Of a stretch of DNA of 64,000 nt, positions 47,078-57,167 are shown piece by piece; the first letter of the stretch is position 1; the number at the start of each line of letters is the position of its first letter. The stretch covers positions 496,001 to 560,000 of the forward strand of contig CAWFFO010000006.1 in the NCBI GenBank assembly GCA_963815135.1. The letters are read 5' to 3'. Below the pieces are notes generated by a model. It worked only from the letters and a program-made list of their open reading frames with translations, searched no databases and was not told the origin of the DNA. The position numbers and the translations under genes were made by a program. The DNA is from CAIWTU01 sp963815135. GTDB lineage: Bacteria > Desulfobacterota > Desulfuromonadia > Geobacterales > Geobacteraceae.

Positions 47078-48574
47078 TCAGGCTGCGCTTACCTCTTTGT
47101 CCAGCTTGCCCACCAGGGACAGGGTGAAATACGCCCCCATGTACTTGAAGTGGGGTCTGACCTTCAGGGAGACCCGGTACCAGCCGGGCTCGCCCTCCAC
47201 TTCCTCTACGCCTATCTCCGCCTGGCGCAGGGGCCGGCGGCTTCTGACGCCGGGCATGGGGTTGTCCATGTCTGAGACGTACTGGCGGATCCAGTTGTTG
47301 AGTTCGGTTCCAGGTCGCCCCTCTCCTTCCAGGTGCCGATGTTTTCCCGCTGGATCACCTTGATGTAGTGGGCCAGGCGGCTGATGATGAACATGTAGGG
47401 TAGCTGCGGTGCCGAGCTTGTAGTTGGGCTCCGCTTCCTTGCCCTCCTTGCTGATGCCGAAGTACTTCGGCTTCTGAGCGGAGTTGGCGGAGAAGAAAGC
47501 GGCGTTGTCGCTCCCTTTCCGCATGGTAAGGGCGATGAAGCCCTCCTCGGCCAGCTCGAACTCCCGCCGCTCTGAAATCAGGACTTCGGTGGGGATCTTT
47601 GTCTGGATGGCGCCCATTGCCTCGTACTGGTGCAGCGGCAGGTCCTCCACCGCGCCGCCGCCCTGCGGGCCGATGATGTTGGCGCACCAGCGGTATTTGG
47701 CGAAGCTGTCGGTGATGCGGGTGGCGAAGGCGAAGGCGGCGTTGCCCCAGAGGTACTTCTCGTGGCTGGCGGATCACCTTTTCCTCGTAGTTGAACTTCT
47801 TGACCGGCTGCGTCTCCGGGCCGTAGGGCAGCCGGAGAAGGAAGCGGGGCAGGGCGAGGCCGACGTAGCGCGCGTCCTCCGATTCCCGGAACGACTGCCA
47901 CTTGATATACTGCGGTGCCTCGAAGATCGATTTGAGGTCCTTGAGGTTCGGAAGGGTGAAGTTCTCCATGCCGAAGAAACTCGGGCGCCGGCCGCGGCGA
48001 TGAACGGTGCGTGAGACATGGCCGCCACTGCCGCCGTGTACTGCAGGAGCTTGATGTCCTGGGGAGCGGCGTCGAATTCGTAGTTGCCGATCAGGCCGCA
48101 TAAGGCTTGCCGCCGAACTGGCCGTACTCGCTGGTGTAGACCGGTCTTGTAAAGCCCTGACTTGACGATCTCGGCAGCATCCTCGAAATCGTCCAGGAGT
48201 TCGTCCTTTGTTACGTGGAGAATCTCGATCTTGGTGTTTTCCCGGAAGTCGGTCCGGTCGACCAGGAAGTTGAGGGAACGCCACGCCGATTCCAGTTTCT
48301 GGAAGTCCTTGTGGTGGAGAATTTCGTCCACCTGCCTGCTCATTTTCCTGTCGATCTCGGCAATCATGTCGTCAAGACCCGCTTTTGATACCTTTACCGT
48401 TTCCCGGCCGGGCTCCAGGAGCTGGGAGATCAGTGCTTCCACGCCTTTACGGGTTATGGAGTAGGCCTCGTCAGCAGGTTTGAGTCTGGTCGCCTGAACT
48501 ATCTCTTCCAGCAATGATTCCTGCGCGACCGCCGTTTCGGTGCTTGCCAACGTCTTTTCCTGTTCCGCGCTCAT
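47078..48574 (-). CDS. tssC: T6SS sheath protein TssC (VipB), frameshifted
   Basis: About 495 residues. Large sheath subunit. N-terminal 135 residues are clean (SLLEEIVQATRLKPADEAYS, DFQKLESAWRSLNFLVDRTD, RENTKIEILHVTKDELLDDF). From 48143 to about 47300 the frame changes several times (near 48143, 48105, 47993, 47770, 47395, 47330) while conserved blocks continue: GNYEFDAAPQDIKLL, ENFTLPNLKDLKSIFEAPQY, SFRESEDARYVGLALPRFLL, RREFELAEEGFIALTMRKGS, GVRSRRPLRQAEIGVEEVEG. Most are repaired by deleting one base. AAGGAGG precedes the ATG. Ten bases after tssB. Confidence 0.92.
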
Positions 48575-48583
48575 ATATCCTCC

Positions 48584-49069
48584 TTAGCCTTCCAGGCCGA
48601 TTTCGGCCAGCAGCCTCTGCCGGGCATTGTCGTCTTTGATCAGTTCCTGTATCTTTTTCCGGAATTCGGGAACATTGGATAGCGGCCCCTTCAGTGCCCG
48701 AAGGGCCTCCCGCAGTTCCAGCAGCCTCTTTAACTCCGGCACCTGTTCCACGATTGCCTCCGGTCCGAAGTCCTTCATAGTTTCCACCCGGAGCCCGACG
48801 TTCAGTTCTTCGCTCTGCTCAGCGGCCAGACGGTTGGGTACGCTGAGGTTCATCGAAATATTCTGTGCCTTGAGGACCTCGTTGAAGTTGTCCTTGTCTA
48901 CATTTACCGGTTCGCGTTTCTCAAGGGTTCTGTCGTCGGGGCTTCCCGTGAAATCTCCCATGACCAGCATCTTCAACGGGAGTTCGACTTCTTCCTTCGC
49001 ATCGCCAAGTGACGGGCGATACACAATGTTCACTCTTTCCTTCGGCGCGGTGGATGATTCCTTTGCCAT
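48584..49069 (-). CDS. tssB: T6SS sheath protein TssB (VipA)
   Basis: 161 residues, family length. Small sheath subunit that pairs with TssC. Signatures: RVNIVYRPSLGDAKEEVELP, LKMLVMGDFTGSPDDRTLEK, REPVNVDKDNFNEVL, NMDLNVSVPNRL-like ISMNLSVPNRLAAEQSEELN, and LRALKGPLSNVPEFRKKIQE. AAAAAGGAG precedes the ATG. Intact, unlike tssC next to it. Confidence 0.95.
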   Translation of the reverse strand: MAKESSTAPKERVNIVYRPSLGDAKEEVELPLKMLVMGDFTGSPDDRTLEKREPVNVDKDNFNEVLKAQNISMNLSVPNRLAAEQSEELNVGLRVETMKDFGPEAIVEQVPELKRLLELREALRALKGPLSNVPEFRKKIQELIKDDNARQRLLAEIGLEG

Positions 49070-49230
49070 TTTTTCGCTCCTTTTTGTTGATTAAGGTGAT
49101 AAGACTGAAGGCTTGAAGTCTGAAGCAAAATGATTAATATCGCAGTGCCCGTATCAAGCTATTCAATTCCTTCTCTGTTTCGAATATTTTTATTCCAATC
49201 ATTGTCATGTGCGCAGCCTTCAAAACGTTC

Positions 49231-51627
49231 TTACCCTTTTGCCAGTCGTACCATTTCCGGCATGTCAAGTCGTCCAATCCTGTGCAGTACGTCCGTCGCA
49301 CGATCCTTGAATTTTTGCTCAGTCTGGGCTTCCAGGGCATGCCAGGCGAGCCTGAGTCCCCTCATGGCCAGTGCAGGGTCGAATTCTTCCAATTCGTGCC
49401 TGTCGATATCTCTAATCACCTGGTCCATGTGAGGCAGGGCGAATTTCGGTTTGCCGACATTGATCAGCATCTGGGCCAGGGCCAGGCGCCAGAGCAGCCT
49501 TTCACGCTGGGATGAACAGTCGCGCAGTTTACGCTGAGTTTCTTCCATTGCCTCAATAAGCTTTCCTTTCCGCATCAGCAATTGTATTTCCTCGATATTA
49601 TTTTCTATGACCGTCTCCATAGCGTCTTTACCGGCGCATTCAGACGATGCAGGGTCGGATATGGCAATATGAGGGTCTCTGAAGATTATTCCTTCAAGCC
49701 ACTGCCTGGTTTCAGGAGTGGCGAACGGTGTCCCGTCCGAGAAAGACAGTTCCTCCAGGCCCGGAAGGCGGTGCAGTAGAAAAGCCGTTTCCTGGCACAC
49801 CGCGTTATGTGCCTTCTCGTACCGGTTGCCGAGACGTGAGAGGGCTTCTGCCGACAGGCGATTGAGGTCTATCCAGAATATATACTGGGGGAGTCTTGCT
49901 TCGGCCGCTTTGAGGAGGGCCTCGGCGTCGCTCTTGTTTCTCAGGTCAAAAAGAAGGTTTTTCTCTGTCGCCGAAGGTGGAGGTATCTTTGTCCGGCCAT
50001 TTACGGCGGGTGGGAGATCGTCTACTCCGTACCATGCGGCTTTTCTTGTCAGCCGATAGGCATGCTGACCTGCCTGATCACGCTGGAAGAGATAAAACGC
50101 AGCATCTCGTATCTTGTTCAGACCGTCGTTCAATGCAATATCGGCTTCATGGTGCGAAGATATCACCTGCGGAATTTCATCCCTTTCCAGGTTCGCCATC
50201 TGTGCCGGCAGCTGGACGGAAGAGGGGGCCTCCTGCTCTGCTGACATGATGCGTCGTGGCGGCTCGGATCGGGCAGGCTCCTCACCCGGGCCAGGGAGGC
50301 TGTTAAATAAATCCTTGACGGCTGAGAGTGAAGGGGTGTTTTCCAGATGCTCCGTCAGAAAAATATCCAGCTTGTTAAGATTTTCTTTGATTATGGCAAG
50401 CTGATCATTGGAAAATGATAGATCGCTGACATGCTTTAATGCAGCTTCGGCCTTTTCCACCCACCATTCGACTGACCGGACCCGTCCTCTCATACGCAGC
50501 TTGGGCGGAAAGAGGTCGTCCCAGAACCTTTCCATCAGGTCCAGGTACATTTTCAGCCCCATGACGAATCCGTCGTTGCCACGTGTATGGATCAATGCAA
50601 CCGCCAGATAACCCGCCACCAGCAGATCCTTTGATTTGTGCAAAAGGATGTCCGAGGCAAACCTGCTGACCTTTTCCCAGTTAACCGATCCCGCCAGCGC
50701 CGGTGATGATAGCTTGTCCACCTCTGTCTGAAGTTCGTCGTAGGCGGGGTCGTAACGTATGTCGCTACCCGCCGGTTTGTCCGAACTTACCGGCAGGGTG
50801 CCCAATTCGGAAAGATCCATGGAAAACTCCGTTCCAATCATGTTTTTCCCTACTCCACCTGAAGAAACCGACCAGAGCTGAGTGAAATCGGCCGATTTCA
50901 GAGGGCGTCGGAAGAGGGCGAGATAGCCTTTTTCAAGCGTTCCTCCCATGAAAGCGGCGTTGGGGACACCGGCAGCTGATTCCCTGAACAGCAAGTGCCA
51001 GAGGCTGACACGCATGATCTTGTCGTTGCAAGGGCCGCGGTCCAGGCTGACAAAAACTTCGCCCTTATCTGCATTGCCTGCGGCCAGTTTTTTCAGATCC
51101 CGAAGATCGAGAAAGGATGCGTAAGGGTCAAATGGTGAGCCGATTTCATTCAGAGCCTTCCTCTTTGACTTCAAGTCAGGCCAGCCCTGGACGGGAGGCC
51201 TTATGGTGTGTATCGCCTCATCCAGCTTCTTCAGATCGGGAAAGAGGTTCGAAGCAAGGTATTCGATCTGGCACCATGTCTTTTCACAGGCAAATGGGAG
51301 CAGTTCCCAATTGTCCTGCCAATTCCTGAGCGACCCGGTACCGGTAATCACCAGTGGGTAGGGTCGACCGAAGCTGTCGCTGCTCACTCTGACCACGCCG
51401 CATACCATGGATTCTTTTCCCGCATCCTTCGCCCAGAAGCGCCAGGAACAGAAATCGGGAGCGATATTCTCCTGCATCGTCAGGAGTTGATAGCCGTCTT
51501 CGATCCAGGTGAACAACCCCTCGAAGAATGGGGTGTTTTCTCCCAGCCGGAAATAGTCCTTGGCCGCCGGGTGCTTCCCGAACGCGGCCCAATGCCAGTT
51601 TTGTCCGTTTTCTATTGTGCCCAACAC
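49231..51627 (-). CDS. TagF-TssA fusion protein
   Basis: 798 residues. First part (about 1-290) is TagF: GQNWHWAAFGKHPAAKDYFR, SVCGVV-like MVCGVVRVSSDSFGRPYPLV and DFTQLWSVSSGGVGKNMIGT; TagF is a post-translational repressor of T6SS in Pseudomonas. Second part is TssA: ImpA-like domain (about 300-470, VGYLAVALIHTRGN-like LVAGYLAVALIHTRGNDGFV, MYLDLMERFWDDLFPPKLRM) and a VasJ-type C-terminus (YIFWIDLNRLSAEALSRLGN, MEETQRKLRDCSSQRERLLW). TssA caps the growing sheath. GTG start at 51627 overlaps the tssM stop by 16 bases. No PpkA/PppA/Fha gene is in the window. ORF continuous with no frameshift, so the fusion is real in this sequence. Confidence 0.85.
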   Translation of the reverse strand: MLGTIENGQNWHWAAFGKHPAAKDYFRLGENTPFFEGLFTWIEDGYQLLTMQENIAPDFCSWRFWAKDAGKESMVCGVVRVSSDSFGRPYPLVITGTGSLRNWQDNWELLPFACEKTWCQIEYLASNLFPDLKKLDEAIHTIRPPVQGWPDLKSKRKALNEIGSPFDPYASFLDLRDLKKLAAGNADKGEVFVSLDRGPCNDKIMRVSLWHLLFRESAAGVPNAAFMGGTLEKGYLALFRRPLKSADFTQLWSVSSGGVGKNMIGTEFSMDLSELGTLPVSSDKPAGSDIRYDPAYDELQTEVDKLSSPALAGSVNWEKVSRFASDILLHKSKDLLVAGYLAVALIHTRGNDGFVMGLKMYLDLMERFWDDLFPPKLRMRGRVRSVEWWVEKAEAALKHVSDLSFSNDQLAIIKENLNKLDIFLTEHLENTPSLSAVKDLFNSLPGPGEEPARSEPPRRIMSAEQEAPSSVQLPAQMANLERDEIPQVISSHHEADIALNDGLNKIRDAAFYLFQRDQAGQHAYRLTRKAAWYGVDDLPPAVNGRTKIPPPSATEKNLLFDLRNKSDAEALLKAAEARLPQYIFWIDLNRLSAEALSRLGNRYEKAHNAVCQETAFLLHRLPGLEELSFSDGTPFATPETRQWLEGIIFRDPHIAISDPASSECAGKDAMETVIENNIEEIQLLMRKGKLIEAMEETQRKLRDCSSQRERLLWRLALAQMLINVGKPKFALPHMDQVIRDIDRHELEEFDPALAMRGLRLAWHALEAQTEQKFKDRATDVLHRIGRLDMPEMVRLAKG

Positions 51628-54600
51628 TGTGCTATACTCCTTGGCGCCTGTCCCGACAGTGTTGCAGTATGCCTGAGGACCGGTCCGCTGCCGGTGAATC
51701 TGTAGTTCACCGTAATGTATTTGACTCCCATTCTTTCCAACGCCCGCCTTTCACCGGGGAATTCCCCTACGGAGAATTTCCGACGCCCTCCATGCATATC
51801 CTTGAGGAAATTGGGGAATCCCTCCTGTCCCATGTAATGCCTGGTAAGAACCACGTCCCCCACATCGATTTGCAATACTACATCACCGCATGATTCGGGC
51901 GACCAGTTAAAGGTCCTGCTCACCGGATAATTGTTGTTGGCCAGGATCTGGGTGTTGCCGCCGCACTGGAGTTCCAGCCTGGTGGACTGGGGTTTGAGCG
52001 AGGCTTCGGCGTTTGCGTCCGTGGGAAGTCCCCTGATGCCGATGTTGAAATTCTGTGATTGTCCCATCGCCATGACCGTGGCCTGTGCCTGCCCGCCCTT
52101 CGCCAGAAATGCAAACAGTGAATTTTGCAGGGGCACGGTCCCACCCAGAGCCTCCTTGGCGCGATAGCCGTACATGTTCCCTTTCAGGAAAGGGGCCGCC
52201 GGGCCTTTCGAGAAGCGCCACGCAAGACCGTCAGGCCCGACCAGAACCGGCATGGCCTGCTGCGGGGACATTCCCATGGTGGGGGCAAGCACCTGCTCTT
52301 CCCACATGGACTGGAGCTGGCAGGCGCTTTCCCTGCGAACATAGGTCCAGAGGAAATCGAGCGGTCCTCTCAACAACTGCCAGAAGACTTCGTCCGGGGC
52401 TCCCGCGTTCATGCCGCTCTTCAGTTTAGAGATGGAGGCGGCCGCAGTGTAAAGACTGGATTTTCCGGTAACCGGATCTTCTCCGAATGTCTGCGCGGCC
52501 AGCTGGAATGAAAGACTTCTGGAGGCTGTGGCCGGAGTGATCGCCGCAAGGGCTTTCCTGTACTCCTGGCAGGCATTACCGGTTGACGCACGCGCATTCA
52601 GTTCCTGTGCTCCGGCTTCCCTGCCAATATTTCTTCTTATGGAGGTGATAATTCTGTTTCCTCCGCCGGTGGCTCTTGCCACTACGCCGGCATTCCTTGC
52701 CAGCCCCTGCGCCCGTACTGCCTGATAGCGGTAGAGCTGCTGCAGCCAGGGCGGCAGGGATCCTTCTGTTGACAGCGGCTCCAATTCAATCGCCATCCTG
52801 TTCAGCAGCGCGAAATACGGTCCCTGGTCGCCGGCCATCCTGGCGGCAACAGGCTGCCATTCCCCCGCTCCCTGCAGCCTCTCGATCCCTTTGGAGAATC
52901 CGGAGGCAAATCCCTGCCACGATTCAATAGCACTGTTGCGATACCATCCGGCAAATGCTGCCTTCCGCTCAGGGACTATACCCGTATCCGGAAGGGCTGT
53001 TTGCAGTTCCGACAAAAGGGAATCGATAACATCTTTACCTTTTCGGGTGAAAGACGGCGGTACCCATCTTTCATTCTGTGCAGTCTGACTTCCGCCCCAG
53101 AACTCTTTCAGGGTCACCGCAGGGAGACCGCTTTGATTATCCACCCAGGAAGTCATCCACTGCAGATTTCCCCCTTTTGCCGCGATGAGCTGCTTAAGCC
53201 ACGACTGAAGTTCGGTCATCTCCCTGGAGGTATCTGCAGTATTGCTCCTCCAGATCAAATAAGATAGATAGAGGGAGCCGAAAGTCTTTTTCACTTCCCT
53301 GGTTACGCCTGGATCCGGGGTGCCCATGAATGAGACATATGAAGGCTGGGGCTTCGCCAACAGGCCTTCCATTCCGGTGTCTTCCCGACGGGCCTCGAGG
53401 ATGTTGATCCGTCGCATCACATGCACCACATACTGGCCATAGACGTCATCCGGGGTAGCCGAAGACATTGTTGATATAGTTCCCGCCATCTGTCTGTCGA
53501 AGGGGGTGAGAAGAAAGTCCCGGAACTGCAGGCAGTACCTGTTCTTGAGTTCCCGCTCAACCTTTATGCTTTCTGTAAGTCCGAAGCGGGGGATCCACCA
53601 GTTCCGGTTCTGTTCCTCGACCCTCAATATCTCCCGCCGGAACTGGTCCATCGCAGTCAGGTTGGAAAGGGTCTCGCCGTTCCGTGTCGCCGGCCTGGTG
53701 AATTCCTGTGATATGTCACGAATGGTTTTCATGTTTTTTACGAAGGAGAAGCTCAACAGGCCGCAAACTGCCACTCCGACAATGACCCACGAGGTAAGTC
53801 CAAGATTGCCGGTCAGGGCGCGCCATTCGATCGCACGGCGTGTAGGCGCCAGCAGGGAACGGTCCCTGGGGAGGATCGAAGCGAAGAAATCATGGAGGAA
53901 CAGCCCCTTGCTGGTACCGGGGAGGGATTCCCCTTCTCCGACGCTGCCCACCGTCTCGGAGAAATGGGAATGCGGGTTCCCTTCCTGGCGGCCGCTGCTG
54001 AAAAACAGCCCGCGCAATATGGGGGTTTCCTGGTAGGGGTTTTGACGGAAAACATTAGACATGAACACGTCGAGTCCCTGCTTCAGACTCTCGCACTCCT
54101 CCGGAAACAAGAGCAGAGCCGGATCGGCGCCCCCTGATTCCGGCTGGTGCAGCAGCTGCAGGCGGAGGTTTCTCAGGCGTTCATCGATGGTAGTGAGGGC
54201 ACGTGCCATAAAAGCGTCAATGTCTGTTGAAAGTTCCTGGTTTATGATCCCCATGGGCTGTTTTAGGCTCTTTTCCGGAAGACTTTCGCAAAACCGGTTC
54301 ACGCCGTTTACCAGATCGCACTTGGTCACCAGCGCATAGACCGGAAACCGTACACCCAGTGCACGCATCAGCTCGTCGATGCGACGGCGGATCGCGATAG
54401 CGTCCTTTTCCAGTTCCTCCAGTCCGGCTTTCAGCAGACGGTCGGCGGCCACGGTGACGATGAGCCCGTTCAGGGGCTCTCTCCGTCTGTATCGCAGCAG
54501 AAGAGACAGAAATTTCTGCCATTCGTCCTTGTCCTGGTCACCGTTTACCGGGATCGTGTAACGGCCTGCCGTATCAATTACAATCGCCTGTTCGAAGAAA

Positions 54601-55091
54601 TACCAGTCACATTGCTTCGTTCCCGATATCCCCTGAACCTTGCCGAAGTCGGCGAAGGGAGAAGCAAGCCGGGCGCTGTTGAGCGATGTTGTTTTGCCTG
54701 AGCCGCTCTCGCCGATCACCATGTACCAGGGAAGAACATAGAGAGGGTTGCCGAGTTTCCTGAGATGTGATTTGCGCAGTCTGTCGACGGCATTTTTCCA
54801 GCGGTCCTGGAGGTCTCTCAGCTCGCTTTTTTCTTTTGCCGAAAGTGCACGGGTGCGGGCTGCATCCTGCTCGGCCATGTCACTGACGAAATTCTCCTCG
54901 CGGCGCCTGTGCCACATCTTGCGCAGGAAGTAGCAGCCGATCCCCAGACCCGCAAGGAGAAGCAGCAGGAAGAAACCGACCCACCAAGGCCAGGCGAGGA
55001 TGAGTACAATGCCAAAGACCAGGAGGGCAAGCAGGGCGCCGGCTGTGATAATGAGAAATATCTTGAGAAATTTCAAAATGCCTTCTTTCAT
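51612..55091 (-). CDS. tssM: T6SS membrane-complex protein TssM (IcmF)
   Basis: 1159 residues, full length. Two N-terminal helices (about 8-55), cytoplasmic NTPase domain with Walker A VIGESGSGKTTSLNS (about residue 127-141) and switch IDTAGRYTIPVNGD, a third helix (about 440-462, TSWVIVGVAVCGLLSFSFVK), then a long periplasmic IcmF domain ending NYRFTGSGPVLRHTATLSGQ. Forms the trans-envelope complex with TssJ and TssL. One base separates the tssL stop from its ATG. Intact, which contrasts with the frameshifted tssC and tssF. Confidence 0.96.
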   Translation of the reverse strand: MKEGILKFLKIFLIITAGALLALLVFGIVLILAWPWWVGFFLLLLLAGLGIGCYFLRKMWHRRREENFVSDMAEQDAARTRALSAKEKSELRDLQDRWKNAVDRLRKSHLRKLGNPLYVLPWYMVIGESGSGKTTSLNSARLASPFADFGKVQGISGTKQCDWYFFEQAIVIDTAGRYTIPVNGDQDKDEWQKFLSLLLRYRRREPLNGLIVTVAADRLLKAGLEELEKDAIAIRRRIDELMRALGVRFPVYALVTKCDLVNGVNRFCESLPEKSLKQPMGIINQELSTDIDAFMARALTTIDERLRNLRLQLLHQPESGGADPALLLFPEECESLKQGLDVFMSNVFRQNPYQETPILRGLFFSSGRQEGNPHSHFSETVGSVGEGESLPGTSKGLFLHDFFASILPRDRSLLAPTRRAIEWRALTGNLGLTSWVIVGVAVCGLLSFSFVKNMKTIRDISQEFTRPATRNGETLSNLTAMDQFRREILRVEEQNRNWWIPRFGLTESIKVERELKNRYCLQFRDFLLTPFDRQMAGTISTMSSATPDDVYGQYVVHVMRRINILEARREDTGMEGLLAKPQPSYVSFMGTPDPGVTREVKKTFGSLYLSYLIWRSNTADTSREMTELQSWLKQLIAAKGGNLQWMTSWVDNQSGLPAVTLKEFWGGSQTAQNERWVPPSFTRKGKDVIDSLLSELQTALPDTGIVPERKAAFAGWYRNSAIESWQGFASGFSKGIERLQGAGEWQPVAARMAGDQGPYFALLNRMAIELEPLSTEGSLPPWLQQLYRYQAVRAQGLARNAGVVARATGGGNRIITSIRRNIGREAGAQELNARASTGNACQEYRKALAAITPATASRSLSFQLAAQTFGEDPVTGKSSLYTAAASISKLKSGMNAGAPDEVFWQLLRGPLDFLWTYVRRESACQLQSMWEEQVLAPTMGMSPQQAMPVLVGPDGLAWRFSKGPAAPFLKGNMYGYRAKEALGGTVPLQNSLFAFLAKGGQAQATVMAMGQSQNFNIGIRGLPTDANAEASLKPQSTRLELQCGGNTQILANNNYPVSRTFNWSPESCGDVVLQIDVGDVVLTRHYMGQEGFPNFLKDMHGGRRKFSVGEFPGERRALERMGVKYITVNYRFTGSGPVLRHTATLSGQAPRSIAQCWAQ

Positions 55092-55092
55092 C

Positions 55093-55773
55093 TCAGTTCG
55101 TCACCGTCCTTAGAAAATTTTCTACGACTCCGCCAAGGGTGAACCGGTAGATAACATACAGCAGGCAAAAGAGAATTACAGGCCCGGCCAGGCAGATGCC
55201 CGAGACCAGTCTGGAACCCCCTCGCATCCTTTTTTGGCCAGTGTCGACGGGCCCGGAGGGATAAGCTTCCGGAAAAAGGTCGGTCCGTTCCAGTGAAGGG
55301 AGGCCGACCGAGCTTCCCAGAAGGAGCTTCAGATTTGAGGTCTTTATCTGTTCCAGCTGGTATTCGTCTCCCGGATGGCAGTATCGCCCGGTGAACCCGA
55401 GGGCCAGGCACAGATAATAGACCTCACGCGCCTCCCTCTGGTGAAGCCCCAGGGAAGCGATCCGGGTGAAAAATTCTTCCCCGGCATCAGTGGTGTTGTA
55501 GTAGCTCCGCTGAAGCTGGTCCTTAAGCCAGAGGTTTCTGTGCTCCCATGGCGATTTGAGGAGAGCCTCGTCTACCCAGGCGCATACCGCGAAGCGAGCC
55601 TGGTCGTAGTCCTCGCGTGAGAAGCTGCTCTGGGCGAACAAAGACTCGCTCTCCCTGATGAGCCGTTGCACGTAGCCCTTAACCTGCTCATAATCCGGCT
55701 GCCGGGTTTCCACCGATTTGAGAAAATAACTGACAAACGCAAGGGTTTTGATGAAACAGTCACTGAGATGCAT
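55093..55773 (-). CDS. tssL: T6SS membrane-complex protein TssL (DotU)
   Basis: 226 residues. Cytoplasmic DotU domain (LSDCFIKTLAFVSYFLKSVE, ARFAVCAWVDEALLKSPWEH, NTTDAGEEFFTRIASL, EVYYLCLALGFTGRYCHPGD) and a single C-terminal membrane helix (VSGICLAGPVILFCLLYVIY). No peptidoglycan-binding extension after the helix, so anchoring to the wall must come from another protein. The reading frame is open upstream to 56229, but that part is antisense-like noise over tssK. ATG at 55773 has GGGGAG upstream and follows the tssK stop by five bases. Confidence 0.95.
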   Translation of the reverse strand: MHLSDCFIKTLAFVSYFLKSVETRQPDYEQVKGYVQRLIRESESLFAQSSFSREDYDQARFAVCAWVDEALLKSPWEHRNLWLKDQLQRSYYNTTDAGEEFFTRIASLGLHQREAREVYYLCLALGFTGRYCHPGDEYQLEQIKTSNLKLLLGSSVGLPSLERTDLFPEAYPSGPVDTGQKRMRGGSRLVSGICLAGPVILFCLLYVIYRFTLGGVVENFLRTVTN

Positions 55774-55778
55774 GGCCA

Positions 55779-57167
55779 CTATCTCCCCACCACCATTAGT
55801 TCGATTTCGATATCTTCGGGGGCGTTGTTCCAGTAAAGCGCTAGGGAACGGTTTTTTGCAACTGATGCCCACTGGTCGTCGTGATGATCTATCGTGAAAT
55901 AAGTCGTATTTGCCCGACGGGGAAGCTCCTGGGGGGGAACCTGCAGATAATCCAGGCCGATGCCGGGCAGTGACTGGGTCACAAGCATGTGCATCTGCTC
56001 CCTGGAGCTGAGCTTGGTAATATCTTCCAGGGATTGAAGCACGATCTTCGGGTCGGCTTCCGTCCTGACGGCCAGATAGTAACGGTTGCGTCCCTCGAAA
56101 ATGGCGGGTTTCAGTTCTGAGGAATAATAGGTTCCGTCGTGGACAAGGCGCATCACATATTCGGGGCCGGCGGTGATTTCGTCCAGCAGGTGCGAGATCA
56201 TGTCCTGGGCGGCTGAAAAGCAACCCCACAGGTCGCGGTGGTCGTAATCGGGAATTTTAATGTTGCCGTCTTCCAGTTCACCGAGAACGCTCACCCTTTC
56301 CGAAAATGTGGTAAGCTCGCCGATAAGCTGTCTCAAGACTCCGTACAGATGCCAGGGATGGGTATGCTCGGCCTTCGTGCAATGGAAAAGAAGAGGCACG
56401 TAGCGATTAATCGATCTCAGGGCCAGGAAGTAGACCATATCCCTTGACCCGAATTCCGCCGTCTGTACCCCCCGTTTGCTTTTGTGCTCTTCGAGCTGGT
56501 AGGCCCTGGCTGTTACCTGGTCCCTGATTTCTTCTGCCAGTTTTCTCAGAGACCCTGCTGCGGCAAAGGATACACATGGAGGAATGAAATCGTCGGAAAG
56601 CCTTATTTCCGCGCCGAATTTTTCCAGTTGAGCGAGAGGGATGAGCTGGTAATCACCCAGTTTGTCCATTTCCGTCTCCCAGAAAATCTTCAGTACGAAA
56701 TAAAGTCTTTTCACCTGACCTTCCGGTCCACCGGCGTGCAGGTCCTTGATCTCTTCGGTGTCTGCCGTAGCGACAAACCGCGTATGCACCGATTCAATAT
56801 TTTCCAGCGACTGAAGCTCCGTGACGTTTTCACCGTCGTCGGTCCAGTTCTTGAGACCCAGATAGGCAGTTAAAGGTCTTCCGTCTTTCACCCAGGCTTC
56901 GTCAAAAGCGCGGCCGTCTATCAGTGCATTGCCGGGAAGGGTTACATATGTCCCGTCGGGGAACAGGAACCGCCCTTTTTGAAGGTCGAATGACCTCGCA
57001 CCCAAAGCCCCGTCGAAAATTTCCATTTCGCCGATCCCCCAGAAGTCGGGAGTCATGAATTGCCGGTAAGGGGTGAAGAGTCCCTGGCAGGACCGGTCAA
57101 GCAGCTGAAAATGCTGTGGCTGCAGGTAAATCCCCTGGTGCCAGAATAACGGTCTTGCATTGTTCAT
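55779..57167 (-). CDS. tssK: T6SS baseplate connector TssK
   Basis: 462 residues. Connects the TssFG wedge to the TssLM membrane complex. Signatures: PLFWHQGIYLQPQHFQLLDR at the N-terminus, GEMEIFDGALGARSFDLQKG, LYGVLRQLIGELTTFSERVS, and the C-terminal LIPIGLDYLQVPPQELPRRA-like GIGLDYLQVPPQELPRRANT and YFTIDHHDDQWASVAKNRSL. ATGA overlap with tssJ. Intact. Confidence 0.96.
   Translation of the reverse strand: MNNARPLFWHQGIYLQPQHFQLLDRSCQGLFTPYRQFMTPDFWGIGEMEIFDGALGARSFDLQKGRFLFPDGTYVTLPGNALIDGRAFDEAWVKDGRPLTAYLGLKNWTDDGENVTELQSLENIESVHTRFVATADTEEIKDLHAGGPEGQVKRLYFVLKIFWETEMDKLGDYQLIPLAQLEKFGAEIRLSDDFIPPCVSFAAAGSLRKLAEEIRDQVTARAYQLEEHKSKRGVQTAEFGSRDMVYFLALRSINRYVPLLFHCTKAEHTHPWHLYGVLRQLIGELTTFSERVSVLGELEDGNIKIPDYDHRDLWGCFSAAQDMISHLLDEITAGPEYVMRLVHDGTYYSSELKPAIFEGRNRYYLAVRTEADPKIVLQSLEDITKLSSREQMHMLVTQSLPGIGLDYLQVPPQELPRRANTTYFTIDHHDDQWASVAKNRSLALYWNNAPEDIEIELMVVGR

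Noticed and set aside
47020..47363. Plus-strand ORFs beginning near the 32-bp palindrome
   Set aside because: They read through the dispersed palindrome (giving the familiar VGAIHELPLQ peptide) and then antisense to tssC.
55774..56229. N-terminal extension of TssL to 378 codons
   Set aside because: The extra 150 codons overlap tssK out of frame, have no TssL homology and low-complexity Arg/Pro/Gly content. The ATG at 55773 with GGGGAG gives the normal TssL start.
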